From Paenibacillus phoenicis (GTDB taxonomy: Bacteria > Bacillota > Bacilli > Paenibacillales > Paenibacillaceae), in assembly GCF_034718895.1 (NCBI RefSeq), contig NZ_JAYERP010000001.1, forward strand, positions 3,977,001 to 4,041,000: a stretch of 64,000 nt of DNA, given 5' to 3'. The notes under the pieces are model-generated. The model saw only the letters and a list, made by a program, of their open reading frames with translations, did not search any database and had not been told where the DNA came from. Both the position numbers and the translations under genes were made by a program. This document shows positions 39,047-48,680 of the stretch, in pieces (positions within the stretch are counted from its first letter, which is position 1; every line of letters starts with the position of its first letter).

Positions 39047-40321
39047 ATGAGTGTAAATACCTTAGTGGATAAACTGAAAAGTTACTCAGATGAATATTGG
39101 GATTTTACAGGTTATAGAGATAGAAAGGCCTTAATTAAATATCCCGCAATGATGGTGGCACCAATGCAAGAGCAACTGTTACAAGATATTCTGGAGTTCG
39201 ATACCAATATCAGAAATATTCTCGATCCTTTCGTCGGATCGGGTACAGTACTAGCTGCGGGAGCGAAGCATAATTTAACTACATATGGAATTGATATTAA
39301 TCCTTTAGCAATATTAATTACACGAGTAAGACTAGAAGGTATTCCACCAATAAAAATCAGAGAGAGTATTGCTCAATTAAAAAGCCATCTCTCTCTATTT
39401 TTAGGGAACATAGAGATGCATTACTTCAATAATATTGACAAATGGTTCAGGAGTGATGTCATCGCTGATTTAAGCACAATAAGAAAAGCTATTGTCCAAG
39501 AAAAGGATATCAATATACGAAGGTTTTTTTGGGTTTGTTTTGCAGACACTGTACGAAAATACAGCAATACTCGTTCGACTACCTTTAAACTGCATGTTAA
39601 AGAAGAAACTAAGATTAAATCAATGAAAAATGATTGTATAGAGTATTTTGTCAATAAGATATCTACGTTATACAGTGATTACGTAAACGATCAAGAGACT
39701 ATAATTACTAACCTTTATACAGGCAATGCGACAGACATCTTAAGAAACTTCGAGAGTAATAGTATTGACCTGATTTGTACATCTCCCCCATATGGAGATA
39801 ATCATACAACTGTAACATACGGACAGTATTCGATTCTACCGCTCTTATGGATTGATGTAAATGACCTGGACTCATTTGATATGTCAATGCTCGATAAGTT
39901 CACTGCAATTGATAGAATGAGCCTAGGTGGGCATTACAACTTAAATAATTTTTCTGTTGAAATTGACTTTGAAGACTTGATTTCCAACTTGAGTTTGGAA
40001 AAGGCGAAAAAGGTGAAGTTCTTTATTAATGATTATTGTAAGGTATTTGTAGAATTAGCGAGAGTCCTAAAAAAAGATAAGAAACTCGTGTTAACTCTAG
40101 GTAATAGACGAGTTGACAATAAGGAATTTCCTTTTGATGTTTTGAATGATAGGCTAGCTGAAAAATATGGATTAGTGGAAGAAGCGGTCTTAACAAGAAA
40201 TATCCAAGGTAAGAGAATGCCCATTAGAGTATCAAATATTCCCAATCATGGTGCTGTAAAATCAATGAGTAAAGAGTACGTTAAAATATATAGAAAAGTG
40301 TTAGAAGGGAGAAGTGAATGA
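39047..40321 (+). CDS. DNA methyltransferase (N4-cytosine/N6-adenine class)
   Basis: About 424 residues. The SAM-binding motif I is 'LDPFVGSGTVLAAGAKH' (near residue 60), followed by 'YGIDINPLA'; the catalytic motif IV is 'CTSPPYGDN' (near residue 245). TSPPY motifs occur mostly in N4-cytosine but also N6-adenine enzymes, so the modified base is open. Motif I before IV with a ~180-residue insert makes room for target recognition. TTG at 39029 is in frame, but AGGGGA is 7 bases before ATG 39047. The ATPase gene starts on the base after its stop codon: one operon. GC content is far below that of the chromosome. Confidence 0.85.
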   Translation: MSVNTLVDKLKSYSDEYWDFTGYRDRKALIKYPAMMVAPMQEQLLQDILEFDTNIRNILDPFVGSGTVLAAGAKHNLTTYGIDINPLAILITRVRLEGIPPIKIRESIAQLKSHLSLFLGNIEMHYFNNIDKWFRSDVIADLSTIRKAIVQEKDINIRRFFWVCFADTVRKYSNTRSTTFKLHVKEETKIKSMKNDCIEYFVNKISTLYSDYVNDQETIITNLYTGNATDILRNFESNSIDLICTSPPYGDNHTTVTYGQYSILPLLWIDVNDLDSFDMSMLDKFTAIDRMSLGGHYNLNNFSVEIDFEDLISNLSLEKAKKVKFFINDYCKVFVELARVLKKDKKLVLTLGNRRVDNKEFPFDVLNDRLAEKYGLVEEAVLTRNIQGKRMPIRVSNIPNHGAVKSMSKEYVKIYRKVLEGRSE

Positions 40322-42292
40322 ATGAGTGTGGTGAAAGAAACTCTTCAGATTGATGCTTCAGCCATTGCCGACATTTTGGGGACTGTTGGTAGTCCACTAA
40401 TCGTTGTGTCCGAGCTAATCAAGAATGCTATAGATGCTTCAGCCAATACTATTAGACTTACATATGATAGAGATGCAAGGTCCATTGCTGTTTTCGACGA
40501 TGGGCATGGATTTACACTTGATGATATCCAGCAACTTTCAAGACCTGGTTTCTCCCGCAAAAAGGTGAATGGCAACTTAACCAATGCTAAAGGTTTATTT
40601 TATACTGGGAGCAAAGGCTTAGGATTGTTGTCAGTCTTTTCCCTCTGCGAAAGCATAACTATACAAACCACTAGTGACAATGATGGTGAGTATTTAATTA
40701 ATTGGTATAAAGATTCAGGAAGTTATTCTTATGAGAAAGTTATTAATGCTGAATTACATAAAGGAACAAGAATTACGCTGAACAATGTTCCTCAACAAGT
40801 ATTGGCGCTACTTACTTCACAGGCAGAAATAAAAAAGCTGCGCCATATCTCTACTTATTTGTATAAAAACAAAGTAATTGATTTTCCCGAAATAACTCTT
40901 GAAATTGATGGTAGTCCTCCCGCTTCATTGCTTTTTACCACTGAGTTTAATGATATGCTATTTGATGTAGTATTTAGTTATGACAAAGAATCGGAGACGT
41001 TGAATTTCCAATGTATTTCGAAAGATGGAGATATAAATGATTCTGTAGTCACTATAACTTCCTTTGATACCTTGAGCATAGAATCAATATTGGACAAGTA
41101 TTATAGTATTATTGAGACAATAAAGACTCGAACGAATGATAATATTAGTTTTAAAGATCTTGAAAATGTTGAAGGAGTACCCTCCTTTGAGGGACGGTTA
41201 TTGGTATATGAGAAAAAAACTGCAGGTGGTATGCTTAAGGATCATGGTGCTGGGGTAAATATTTATGTTAATGATTTCGCTATGTATAACTACTTGTCGG
41301 AGGAACTTGACTGGCTAGGGTTAGCGGATTTCTCACAACGTAAAAAGGTAACGCGGCTTAAGCCTCATAATGTTTTTGGATTTGTAAATTTGCCATATTT
41401 TGATGAATCGAAAGAACAGCTAAAAATATCTAATGAAAGAGCAGATTTTATTCAAGATACAGTATTTGTAAAGTTGATGTATTTGATTAAAGGTGTAATC
41501 ATGTTCATGATTTTAAATATTGATGTAGCTAAGAATAACCCCAAATATAAGAGACGGGCCTCTTCATCAACAACATCTAATTCTAGTAGTGATAGTAATT
41601 CAGGTGCGAATAACCAGTTGGGGACGAACGTTGAGGTAAATAACGGTGAGGACAGAAACTCAGAGAGTCATTTGCAACTTGAGGAACCTGACGAAAACAA
41701 TAACTCTAAAGAAGGTAAACAATCAAACAAAGAGTTTGACGATAGCGCTAATAAAGATGACACACATGAAAACACTAGTAATAAAGATGTAGAGGACGAT
41801 CAAGAAGATAGCTATGAACCTGAAACTGTTTTTAAACCTCAGCATAAGAAACGTAACAATCTGACTTTTACTTCTTCAGAAGGTCAATTGTTTGATTCAT
41901 TGAAAAATACTGATGATTTGGGCAATAAAATATATCAAACTGTATGTGAACTAAGTAAGCTTAACGTTTTATTCTATCCCTATGCGACGGTTTGCTTGTA
42001 TCGGACATTATTAGAGTCTGCAACTCAGTACGCTTCAAAAAAACTTGGATTACAGTACCAGGAAACAGCCCTTCCATCTTCAATCACCAATGTGTTGAAC
42101 AAGTGGGGGGCCACACCAAATACTTCAAAGGAATTTAAATCTAACGTTGGTCTTTGGAGAGATCTTATTAATAAGAGGAGTCTATTAGACAAATTAAATT
42201 TATACATTCATAATGTTACTCCAGTAGATGTTGATTTAATTTTGGACACATGGAAGTCAATGAAGGGCTATATTCGTGAATGCATTAAGTAG
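40322..42292 (+). CDS. GHKL (HSP90/MutL/MORC-like) ATPase with acidic linker and helical C-terminal domain
   Basis: 656 residues. N-terminal ATPase: N box 'VVSELIKNAIDASA' (31-41), G1 'VFDDGHGFTLDDI' (57-69), G2 'GSKGLGLLSVFS' (96-107); the 'GFSRKK' and 'KGLGL' pattern fits MORC/MutL-like proteins rather than histidine kinases, and no HisKA domain exists. A second domain with catalytic-Lys-type 'LKISNERADFI' follows. Residues ~405-510 are a polar Asn/Ser/Asp/Glu-rich linker; ~515-656 is helical with 'YPYATVCLYRTLLESATQY' and 'LNLYIHN', HEPN-like in feel. No nuclease motif seen. Co-expressed with the methyltransferase; MORC-like ATPases in restriction-modification contexts are known from comparative genomics. 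Confidence 0.75.
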   Translation: MSVVKETLQIDASAIADILGTVGSPLIVVSELIKNAIDASANTIRLTYDRDARSIAVFDDGHGFTLDDIQQLSRPGFSRKKVNGNLTNAKGLFYTGSKGLGLLSVFSLCESITIQTTSDNDGEYLINWYKDSGSYSYEKVINAELHKGTRITLNNVPQQVLALLTSQAEIKKLRHISTYLYKNKVIDFPEITLEIDGSPPASLLFTTEFNDMLFDVVFSYDKESETLNFQCISKDGDINDSVVTITSFDTLSIESILDKYYSIIETIKTRTNDNISFKDLENVEGVPSFEGRLLVYEKKTAGGMLKDHGAGVNIYVNDFAMYNYLSEELDWLGLADFSQRKKVTRLKPHNVFGFVNLPYFDESKEQLKISNERADFIQDTVFVKLMYLIKGVIMFMILNIDVAKNNPKYKRRASSSTTSNSSSDSNSGANNQLGTNVEVNNGEDRNSESHLQLEEPDENNNSKEGKQSNKEFDDSANKDDTHENTSNKDVEDDQEDSYEPETVFKPQHKKRNNLTFTSSEGQLFDSLKNTDDLGNKIYQTVCELSKLNVLFYPYATVCLYRTLLESATQYASKKLGLQYQETALPSSITNVLNKWGATPNTSKEFKSNVGLWRDLINKRSLLDKLNLYIHNVTPVDVDLILDTWKSMKGYIRECIK

Positions 42293-43216
42293 CATCCGAA
42301 ATTTGTATGCTTTTAGTTTCATATTTCTAAACTTCTTAAAGAATAACAACAATACAGCGGGAGATTTACCGGATTGAGGAGTTCTTGTAATTGGAGAACC
42401 TTAGTTCTGCGATCTAATTGTCTAAACTTCCTCTATGTAGATAAGAAAAGTGCTTCAATCAAGTAAACATGCAGCAAACTTGTTTTTTGGGAGGCTTCAC
42501 TAATGGCCTCTTATCCTTTTTTTTGAAACGAATAATCGTTTGAAAAAATTCAGGCCGAATTTGTGGGTAGTGTATTAAGAGAATTTTCAGCAACTGAAAA
42601 ATCTATCTATGACTATAAGTTACAAGAATTCTTAACATTTATCTTCTTATATTAGACAATACGAGAAGGTACAAGTAACACAAAATAAAAGGAAATCACG
42701 AATAGAATTACCGCATATCGTTTTACTTTGTCTACAAGAAAACCGAGCCGTTAATTGGCTCTAGCCAGGAATAGATGCTCAAGAAAATCTATGAATTATT
42801 AACCTTACGCCACTAACGGTCCTACTGTGTAATATTGATGGATCTCGTCTGCAATTAGAGATAAGTGATAATCGTATAGTGAAAGAATATGTAAATATCA
42901 CCGTTATCGTCCCGTAAGTTGTAATTGACGTAATAAGGTGATTATTGCTAGTTGGAAATTAAGTTAGAAGGAGAGCTCTATAGCCTTATCTTTGTCTAAG
43001 AGGCTAGCGATGGATTTGCATAAATTCACTATTTCATGTAACTGATAATCAGGCTGACACAGAAAAAACGTTTCCTTCTAAGAGATTGTCCTTTAGTAGT
43101 CTGAGTACTACTTTTGACAATCTCATTTTATAAATTCTTACAACTTAGGATATAGTATTGAAATAACATTAAGTTGAAAATTATAGTAACACTAACCATC
43201 AGAAACGAGGGTCAAC
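42293..43216. other. Gene-poor AT-rich stretch between two defence operons
   Basis: 924 bases without a supportable gene. A short open stretch (about 42548-42655, 'AEFVGSVLREFSATEKSIYDYKLQEFL') looks protein-like and may be a remnant. A hairpin (gagattgtc 43082-43090 / gacaatctc 43116-43124, with inner agtagt/actact) followed by 'attttat' is terminator-like, 90 bases before the McrB-like gene. Confidence 0.5.
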
Positions 43217-45358
43217 ATGCTCACTCAAGTTAGAAGCTGGACACATGATGATGCAGTTCCCAATCTCATCGGTAGAAAAAAAGTGGACTGGTCTATTTTT
43301 GAATATGGGTCGACGATACCAAATGAGTTTGTGAAATTCTTCAATGAAGCCAACGGTGGAGAATCGGTTGAAGTCGGCAAAGGAAAACAGCTCATCCTTA
43401 TTTATAATGGACTCAATTATCAGGCCTCTTTAAGAAATGTTGATCAAGTAAGTGCAGGAAGAGCTACTTTTCAAATACGTTACCACTCTCCCGAGATTAA
43501 AGAGCTTATGAAATCTGTTTTCAAAACTTCCTATGACTATATCCTATCGCAAAAACCTCAGGATCATGGTAGCAAAAAGCAAGTACTAGTTCCAGAAGAA
43601 TTAGCGGAATACATCGAGTTTTACTCCACAGGTGAACCATTCAAGTATGAGATGAAACTGATCCCCTCCACGAGCCCCAAATCCCCTAACATTTGGTGGG
43701 TCAATCAAGGTTCAACTCTTAATGCAGAAAGGGAAGAAGGGATACTGTGGGCACCTTTGTCTGGCAAAGGAGGCCGCTCGCAATATCATTGGGATACGAT
43801 GGATGAAGTGCGAAAAGGGGATATCATCTTACATTACGCGAATGGATCATTGCGCTTTGTAAGTAAGGCGATTGAAGACCCTGTACATGCTCCAAAGCCA
43901 TCCTCAATGGCAGGATCAAATTGGGAGGAGGAAGGGAGACTTATTCGGGTGGAGTATTTCTCACTTGAGCCGAATATTCCATTGAATAATTTTTCTCAAG
44001 AAATACTGAAGTTGAATATTAATCAGGGACCAATCCATTCAGGTGGTGGGGTAAAGCAAGGTTATCTATTCCGGTTCACTATCCCGGGGTTGAAAGTCAT
44101 CCAGGATCAATCACCTCAAGTAAAATGGCCAGATTTTACGTTTATAAAGGAAGATTACAATATGGATGAGGTAGTAAAAAGTCCAGCTCTCATTGAGGAT
44201 AGAGATGTAGTGGAAGTTCTAAGAAAGATCAAAGCGTATATTAGCCAGAAGGGTTTTAGTTACCCGATGCACCTCATCGAGAACTTCTACCTCTCCCTCA
44301 AAACCAAACCTTTCGTCATCCTTGCAGGCGTATCGGGAACCGGGAAAACCAAGCTGATTAAGCTCTTTGCGGAGGCGTTGGGAGCGACTTCGGAGAATGG
44401 ACAGTTTACGCTAATTCCGGTCCGGCCGGATTGGAGTGATCCGTCGGATTTGATTGGCTACAGTGACTTGTCCGGCAAGTTTCGTCCAGGGCGTGTTACT
44501 GAGGTGTTGTTAGAGGCCTCCCGTAACCCGAGCAAACCTTATTTCATCTGCCTGGATGAGATGAACTTAGCTCGAGTAGAGCACTATTTCAGTGATATGC
44601 TCAGCATTTTGGAGACTCAGGAATGGCGCGACGGACGTATTGCTACCGCTCCAATCATTCACAGCAGCTCGTTCGTGCAGGATGAGGATCAAGAAGTGTA
44701 TGGCAATCTGTCGATTCCGGAGAATGTGTACTTGATCGGAACGGTCAATATGGACGAGACGACGCATCCTTTCAGTAAAAAGGTGCTCGACCGGGCAAAT
44801 ACCATCGAGTTTAATGATATCTTTTTAGATCAGTTTCCTGACGAGGAGTTAGGGGCGGGGCCACGTCCAGAGGCAACACCTAATCGGTTCCTAAGAAGTG
44901 ATTATCTGCAGCTAGTAGATGCCTATAATGCGGATTCCAAAGATCTGATTAGTAGTACGACCGAAAAGCTAATGAAGATCAACAGCATTTTGGAGGAGAT
45001 CCATGCGCATGTTGGTTTTCGCATTCGGGATGCGGTGTGCTTCTATATGCTCTATAATCAACGGTTTGGATTGCTGGCCGAGGATGAGGCGTTTGATCAC
45101 CAGTTGCTCCAGAAAATACTTCCTCGCATTCAAGGCAGCAGCGCTTCGATCCGGAGAGTTCTTCTGAACTTGATGCGGGAGTGTGTGGATTCTTCTTTTA
45201 CCGTCAATGAGTATTTGGAGGACACGACCTCATTGTTCGAGGGCGATAAGCTCAAACCCCTACTCGATCGGGCCAAGTATCTGCGTAGTGCAAGGAAAAT
45301 CGCTTCGATGTTACGGAGGCTAGAAGAAGATGGATTCACCTCTTACTGGTTATCGTAA
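43217..45358 (+). CDS. McrB-like AAA+ NTPase with EVE-like domain (type IV restriction, motor subunit)
   Basis: 713 residues. Residues 1-110 are an N-terminal domain not assigned with confidence. Residues ~150-295 resemble an EVE/PUA-like modified-base reader ('IWWVNQGST', 'EVRKGDIILHYANGSLRFVS'). Residues ~345-640 are the AAA+ domain: Walker A 'GVSGTGKTKLI' (~372), McrB-type Walker B 'FICLDEMNLARVEHYFSD' (~442), and 'GTVNMDETTHPFSKKVLDRAN'. Such proteins hydrolyse GTP or ATP to power an attached McrC-type nuclease against modified foreign DNA. The next gene overlaps by 29 bases and encodes that partner. Target modification unknown. Confidence 0.85.
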   Translation: MLTQVRSWTHDDAVPNLIGRKKVDWSIFEYGSTIPNEFVKFFNEANGGESVEVGKGKQLILIYNGLNYQASLRNVDQVSAGRATFQIRYHSPEIKELMKSVFKTSYDYILSQKPQDHGSKKQVLVPEELAEYIEFYSTGEPFKYEMKLIPSTSPKSPNIWWVNQGSTLNAEREEGILWAPLSGKGGRSQYHWDTMDEVRKGDIILHYANGSLRFVSKAIEDPVHAPKPSSMAGSNWEEEGRLIRVEYFSLEPNIPLNNFSQEILKLNINQGPIHSGGGVKQGYLFRFTIPGLKVIQDQSPQVKWPDFTFIKEDYNMDEVVKSPALIEDRDVVEVLRKIKAYISQKGFSYPMHLIENFYLSLKTKPFVILAGVSGTGKTKLIKLFAEALGATSENGQFTLIPVRPDWSDPSDLIGYSDLSGKFRPGRVTEVLLEASRNPSKPYFICLDEMNLARVEHYFSDMLSILETQEWRDGRIATAPIIHSSSFVQDEDQEVYGNLSIPENVYLIGTVNMDETTHPFSKKVLDRANTIEFNDIFLDQFPDEELGAGPRPEATPNRFLRSDYLQLVDAYNADSKDLISSTTEKLMKINSILEEIHAHVGFRIRDAVCFYMLYNQRFGLLAEDEAFDHQLLQKILPRIQGSSASIRRVLLNLMRECVDSSFTVNEYLEDTTSLFEGDKLKPLLDRAKYLRSARKIASMLRRLEEDGFTSYWLS

Positions 45359-47717
45359 TGCGCCAATAGAGTTACTACGCATAGAGACGAATCTGTTTGA
45401 TTTGTATATCAAAGGGAAGCCATTTCATCCGACCGTCGAAACGATGCAGCTTCATCGGCAAGAAGGGGATGTGTGGGTGGATGCCCATTTCCAAATCGAT
45501 GTCCCATCTCCGAAAGTGGAGATGACTTCGATTGAGGTCTTTTCTCATCAGACGATGGATCTTCAGACTTGGAATCCGGGCGATCCGGCAGAGCCTCTGT
45601 TTTTTGAAACACAACCTTATGAATTCGTGGTGGAGAAGAAGCAGGAGGATCTACCAATCGTATTTTTCCATGAAAATCTTCACTTACGTCAAGCTGTGAA
45701 ACCAATAGGGAGTCGTGGCCGGATCTTGTCCGGGGTACTTAACTTTCAAAATGAGGTTGGCCTGTCGGAGTTGGAGCTTCGCTTGCATGGCGAAGTGATC
45801 TTTAAGCTGCAGCTTGAAGTGTTTCCGTCCAAAATGGACTACAAACGCGATTACGAAGTGATTTTGCGAGAGGTGAATGAGCAGATTTATAATCTGTCTT
45901 TTGACTTTCTGCGTAAGACGTTTCATCTTACCGGGTTAAGGGAGACACGACATCAGAGTGTGACGGAGTTTTTTACGATATTACAGCAGGTTTTTGGGCA
46001 GTTGACCCAAGGTGTCGACCGCATCAAAAACGCTCCCCACTACAAAATGCGCCGTGAACCTCATCTTGTGGAAGCATCGAAGGCGAAGCGGGTAGGGAAG
46101 GAGAATATCGCTTTTTTGCGCAAACGGCCAGAGCTGTGTGTTCCTGGGCAGGAGCTACCTACGCATGTGCTTGAGACCCGGCGGTATAGGGACTTCGATA
46201 CGGCAGAAAATCGATTCATCCGCTGGGCGTTACTGCGCATCACTTCGAAATTGAAAGAGCTACGGTCCCACGCAGCAAGGAGAGAAAACACGGACCCTGT
46301 ATTGCTGAAGAAAACCGACGTGATGAGTTCGCAGTTACAGCGGCTGTTGAGGCAGGATTTTTTGCAAGTCGGGGATATGAAGCAGGTTTCGCTATCCCTG
46401 GTCCTACAGATGGCTCCGGGGTATCGGGAGGTCTATCGGATTTATCTCTTGCTGATGAAGGGGCTTTCGATCCAAGGCGATCTATTCCGGTTGTCGATGA
46501 AGGACCTGGCGCAATTGTACGAGTACTGGTGTTTCCTGAAAATCCATGATTTGATGCGGCGAAAATATGAGCTGGTAAGCCAGGATCTGATTAAGGTGAA
46601 CCGGAGCGGTCTATTTGTGACGTTGAACCAGGGACGGAAGGCGAAGATGGTGTATCGGAATCCGCGAAATGGAGAGGTGTTTACCCTCTACTATAATTCT
46701 CTGCCACCGGGAGACAGCCACACTACGTTGGCACAGAAACCGGATAATGTGCTGACATTAAAAAAGAATGACGCGGCGATTGAGTATAAGTATATTTTTG
46801 ATGCCAAATATCGCTTGAATTCAGCCTATGAGGGGACGCCTTACTGGAAGAAGTACAAGCAGCCAGGTCCTGAAGAGGAAGACATCAACATAATGCACCG
46901 CTATCGGGATGCGATTGTGTACCAGGATCAACGGAACGGTGATTACGAGCGGAGTATGTTTGGAGCGTATGTGCTTTTTCCGTATCCGGATGAGGTGAAG
47001 TTTAAGGAGCATCCTTTTTACAAAAGCATTCAGCTCGTCAACATCGGGGCGATCCCGTTTCTGCCGAACACAACCGGTCTGATGGAACAACTGCTGGATG
47101 AGATCATTCAAGACAGCCCGGAGAAAGCCTATGAACGTTCCACTCGCCCCAGCGGGACGAAGGAATATTACTACAATAAGTTTGCGGGCAAAAATGTCCT
47201 GGTGGGTTCTCTCAGGGAGCCTTCCCAGCTGGAAATGGCGCTGAAGCTCCGTTTTTACCATATGCCGTTGAAAAATATCGTCGACCACAAGCTGCTGACT
47301 CAAATCGAATACATCGCGATGTGCCAATCTCGCAAGAAGTTCCAAGGTCCCGGGAATACGGGGATTCATTGGTTTGGTCGCGTTCTGGATTGGAAGGTGG
47401 TCCGGAGACGGGAAATTACGGAACGGCCGGCTCGGCCCGGGACGGAAGAGGAGCTGTATGTTAAGTTTACGATCGAACGGTGGGAGCGGCGGGACAAGCC
47501 CATTGCGCTAGGTGGACAAGGGATATATACCTGCCTGTACACAAGCAAGTACATGTTTGATCGAGCCAGTGAAATTGCGGAATTGAAGCTGGAGAATGAG
47601 GAAGACCTACGGAAATGGCGTGAAGCACGTCGACTTGGCAAGGTGAAAGTGCAACTGGATCACACCGATGTGGATTTAGCAGAGAAAGTGGTGGGGATTC
47701 GGATTGAGGAATCCTAG
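45330..47717 (+). CDS. DUF2357-type restriction endonuclease-like protein (McrC-like partner)
   Basis: 795 residues. The N-terminal half contains beta-rich sequence and a DUF2357-like region ('DYKRDYEVILREVNEQIYNLSFDFLRKTF' pattern, with 'RFIRWALLRI'). The C-terminal half has a PD-(D/E)xK-type core: 'IEYKYIFDAKYRL' near residue 485-497, where Asp and Lys suit metal-dependent cleavage. It starts inside the McrB-like gene, so both are translated together and should form a motor-nuclease complex. A terminator follows. Family assignment is firm; cleavage specificity is unknown. Confidence 0.8.
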   Translation: MDSPLTGYRNAPIELLRIETNLFDLYIKGKPFHPTVETMQLHRQEGDVWVDAHFQIDVPSPKVEMTSIEVFSHQTMDLQTWNPGDPAEPLFFETQPYEFVVEKKQEDLPIVFFHENLHLRQAVKPIGSRGRILSGVLNFQNEVGLSELELRLHGEVIFKLQLEVFPSKMDYKRDYEVILREVNEQIYNLSFDFLRKTFHLTGLRETRHQSVTEFFTILQQVFGQLTQGVDRIKNAPHYKMRREPHLVEASKAKRVGKENIAFLRKRPELCVPGQELPTHVLETRRYRDFDTAENRFIRWALLRITSKLKELRSHAARRENTDPVLLKKTDVMSSQLQRLLRQDFLQVGDMKQVSLSLVLQMAPGYREVYRIYLLLMKGLSIQGDLFRLSMKDLAQLYEYWCFLKIHDLMRRKYELVSQDLIKVNRSGLFVTLNQGRKAKMVYRNPRNGEVFTLYYNSLPPGDSHTTLAQKPDNVLTLKKNDAAIEYKYIFDAKYRLNSAYEGTPYWKKYKQPGPEEEDINIMHRYRDAIVYQDQRNGDYERSMFGAYVLFPYPDEVKFKEHPFYKSIQLVNIGAIPFLPNTTGLMEQLLDEIIQDSPEKAYERSTRPSGTKEYYYNKFAGKNVLVGSLREPSQLEMALKLRFYHMPLKNIVDHKLLTQIEYIAMCQSRKKFQGPGNTGIHWFGRVLDWKVVRRREITERPARPGTEEELYVKFTIERWERRDKPIALGGQGIYTCLYTSKYMFDRASEIAELKLENEEDLRKWREARRLGKVKVQLDHTDVDLAEKVVGIRIEES

Positions 47718-47751
47718 GAGCACTTCTGAAAAAAGTTAGTTTGATGCAATG

Positions 47752-47776
47752 AAACCCGCTCAACGAGCGGGTTTTT
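47752..47776 (+). terminator. Intrinsic terminator of the McrBC-like operon
   Basis: Stem aaacccgct / agcgggttt, loop 'caacg', five T residues; 34 bases after the nuclease gene. Confidence 0.9.
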
Positions 47777-47809
47777 GCTTTCAAGGTTATATGATTGAAT
47801 TTACATGAA

Positions 47810-48004
47810 TTAATCGTTTGTAGAATCGATAAACTTTACATTCTTAAGGGCATATTCCAATGCCATGTTAATGATTTCGTTCCGAGAACGATTGCTCTTT
47901 CGGGCAAGTTCATCTAATTGTTCTTGAAGGATTTTTTCAATGCGAATGGACATCGTTACAGTCTTGTCTTCCCTTGGAGTTATGATGAACTCATCATTGC
48001 TCAC
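47810..48004 (-). CDS. Ribbon-helix-helix (CopG-like) DNA-binding protein
   Basis: 64 residues from a GTG start with GAGGTG 6 bases upstream; an ATG-led longer version (to 48061) adds 19 unlikely residues. 'VTMSIRIEKILQEQLDELARKSNRSRNEIINMALEYALKNV' is a typical RHH fold: strand, then two helices. It may autoregulate. The nearest gene (48234) is divergent and is not a recognisable toxin, so calling this an antitoxin would be speculative. Confidence 0.72.
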   Translation of the reverse strand: MSNDEFIITPREDKTVTMSIRIEKILQEQLDELARKSNRSRNEIINMALEYALKNVKFIDSTND

Positions 48005-48233
48005 ACGAATCACCTCACATATCAGTATAGATAGAAAGTGAGGGATTATAACATAACACAAAAAGTGTTAATTTATGAATACAAATTGCAATGTAATAAC
48101 ATTACATATATAATTACAAATATAATGAACTGACTGAAAATGTGAAAAAGACTACCTTGTTGCACTCATACTCTATAGAAGCACACGGTTTTTTTGATCC
48201 CGGGGCGGTATATCATGTAGGAGGGCATCATTT

Positions 48234-48680
48234 ATGGAAATTATATTAGAATCAATTCCAGGTGGAGCCTTATTCTTTGATGAATACATAAACGATTGGT
48301 TTAAAGTGAAATTTTATCTGGAAGACCAAAAAATCGTTAGTCCCATTTATGCTTATGGTCCAAATTCAGAAGGTAAGGAATTCAAAACTGAACTATATTT
48401 CAGCAGTTTGCTACCCTATGTAGATGATGTTAGGATTAAAAGAATTCTATTAGAGAATTTGATATCGGATGCAAGATTCGAATTGAATTTCTATGAACAG
48501 GAACTAAACACAGCTACTCCCGAAGAACTCGCGAAAATATGGGAACCACGCGATAAGAGTAAATGGTGGACATTGTTATATCTAACAAAAAGGGAAGTTC
48601 TACATTACAGTAAGTACGATGCACAAAGAAAACTTCATAAGTACGAGAAAATGCTAAATGAATTGTCAAATGACTTTTAG
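48234..48680 (+). CDS. Hypothetical protein, last gene of the island
   Basis: 148 residues, acidic-basic mixed, no signal peptide or membrane helix. The N-terminal part is probably beta-rich ('WFKVKFYLEDQKIVSPIYAYG'), the rest helical ('RFELNFYEQELNTATPEELAKIWEPRD'). GGAGGG is 9 bases upstream. It ends 64 bases before the right attachment site. Not recognised; AT-rich like other cargo. Confidence 0.6.
   Translation: MEIILESIPGGALFFDEYINDWFKVKFYLEDQKIVSPIYAYGPNSEGKEFKTELYFSSLLPYVDDVRIKRILLENLISDARFELNFYEQELNTATPEELAKIWEPRDKSKWWTLLYLTKREVLHYSKYDAQRKLHKYEKMLNELSNDF

Noticed and set aside
47810..48680. The RHH protein and the neighbouring 148-residue gene as a toxin-antitoxin pair.
   Set aside because: They are divergent, 230 bases apart, and the larger product has no recognisable toxin motif; toxin-antitoxin genes normally overlap in one operon.
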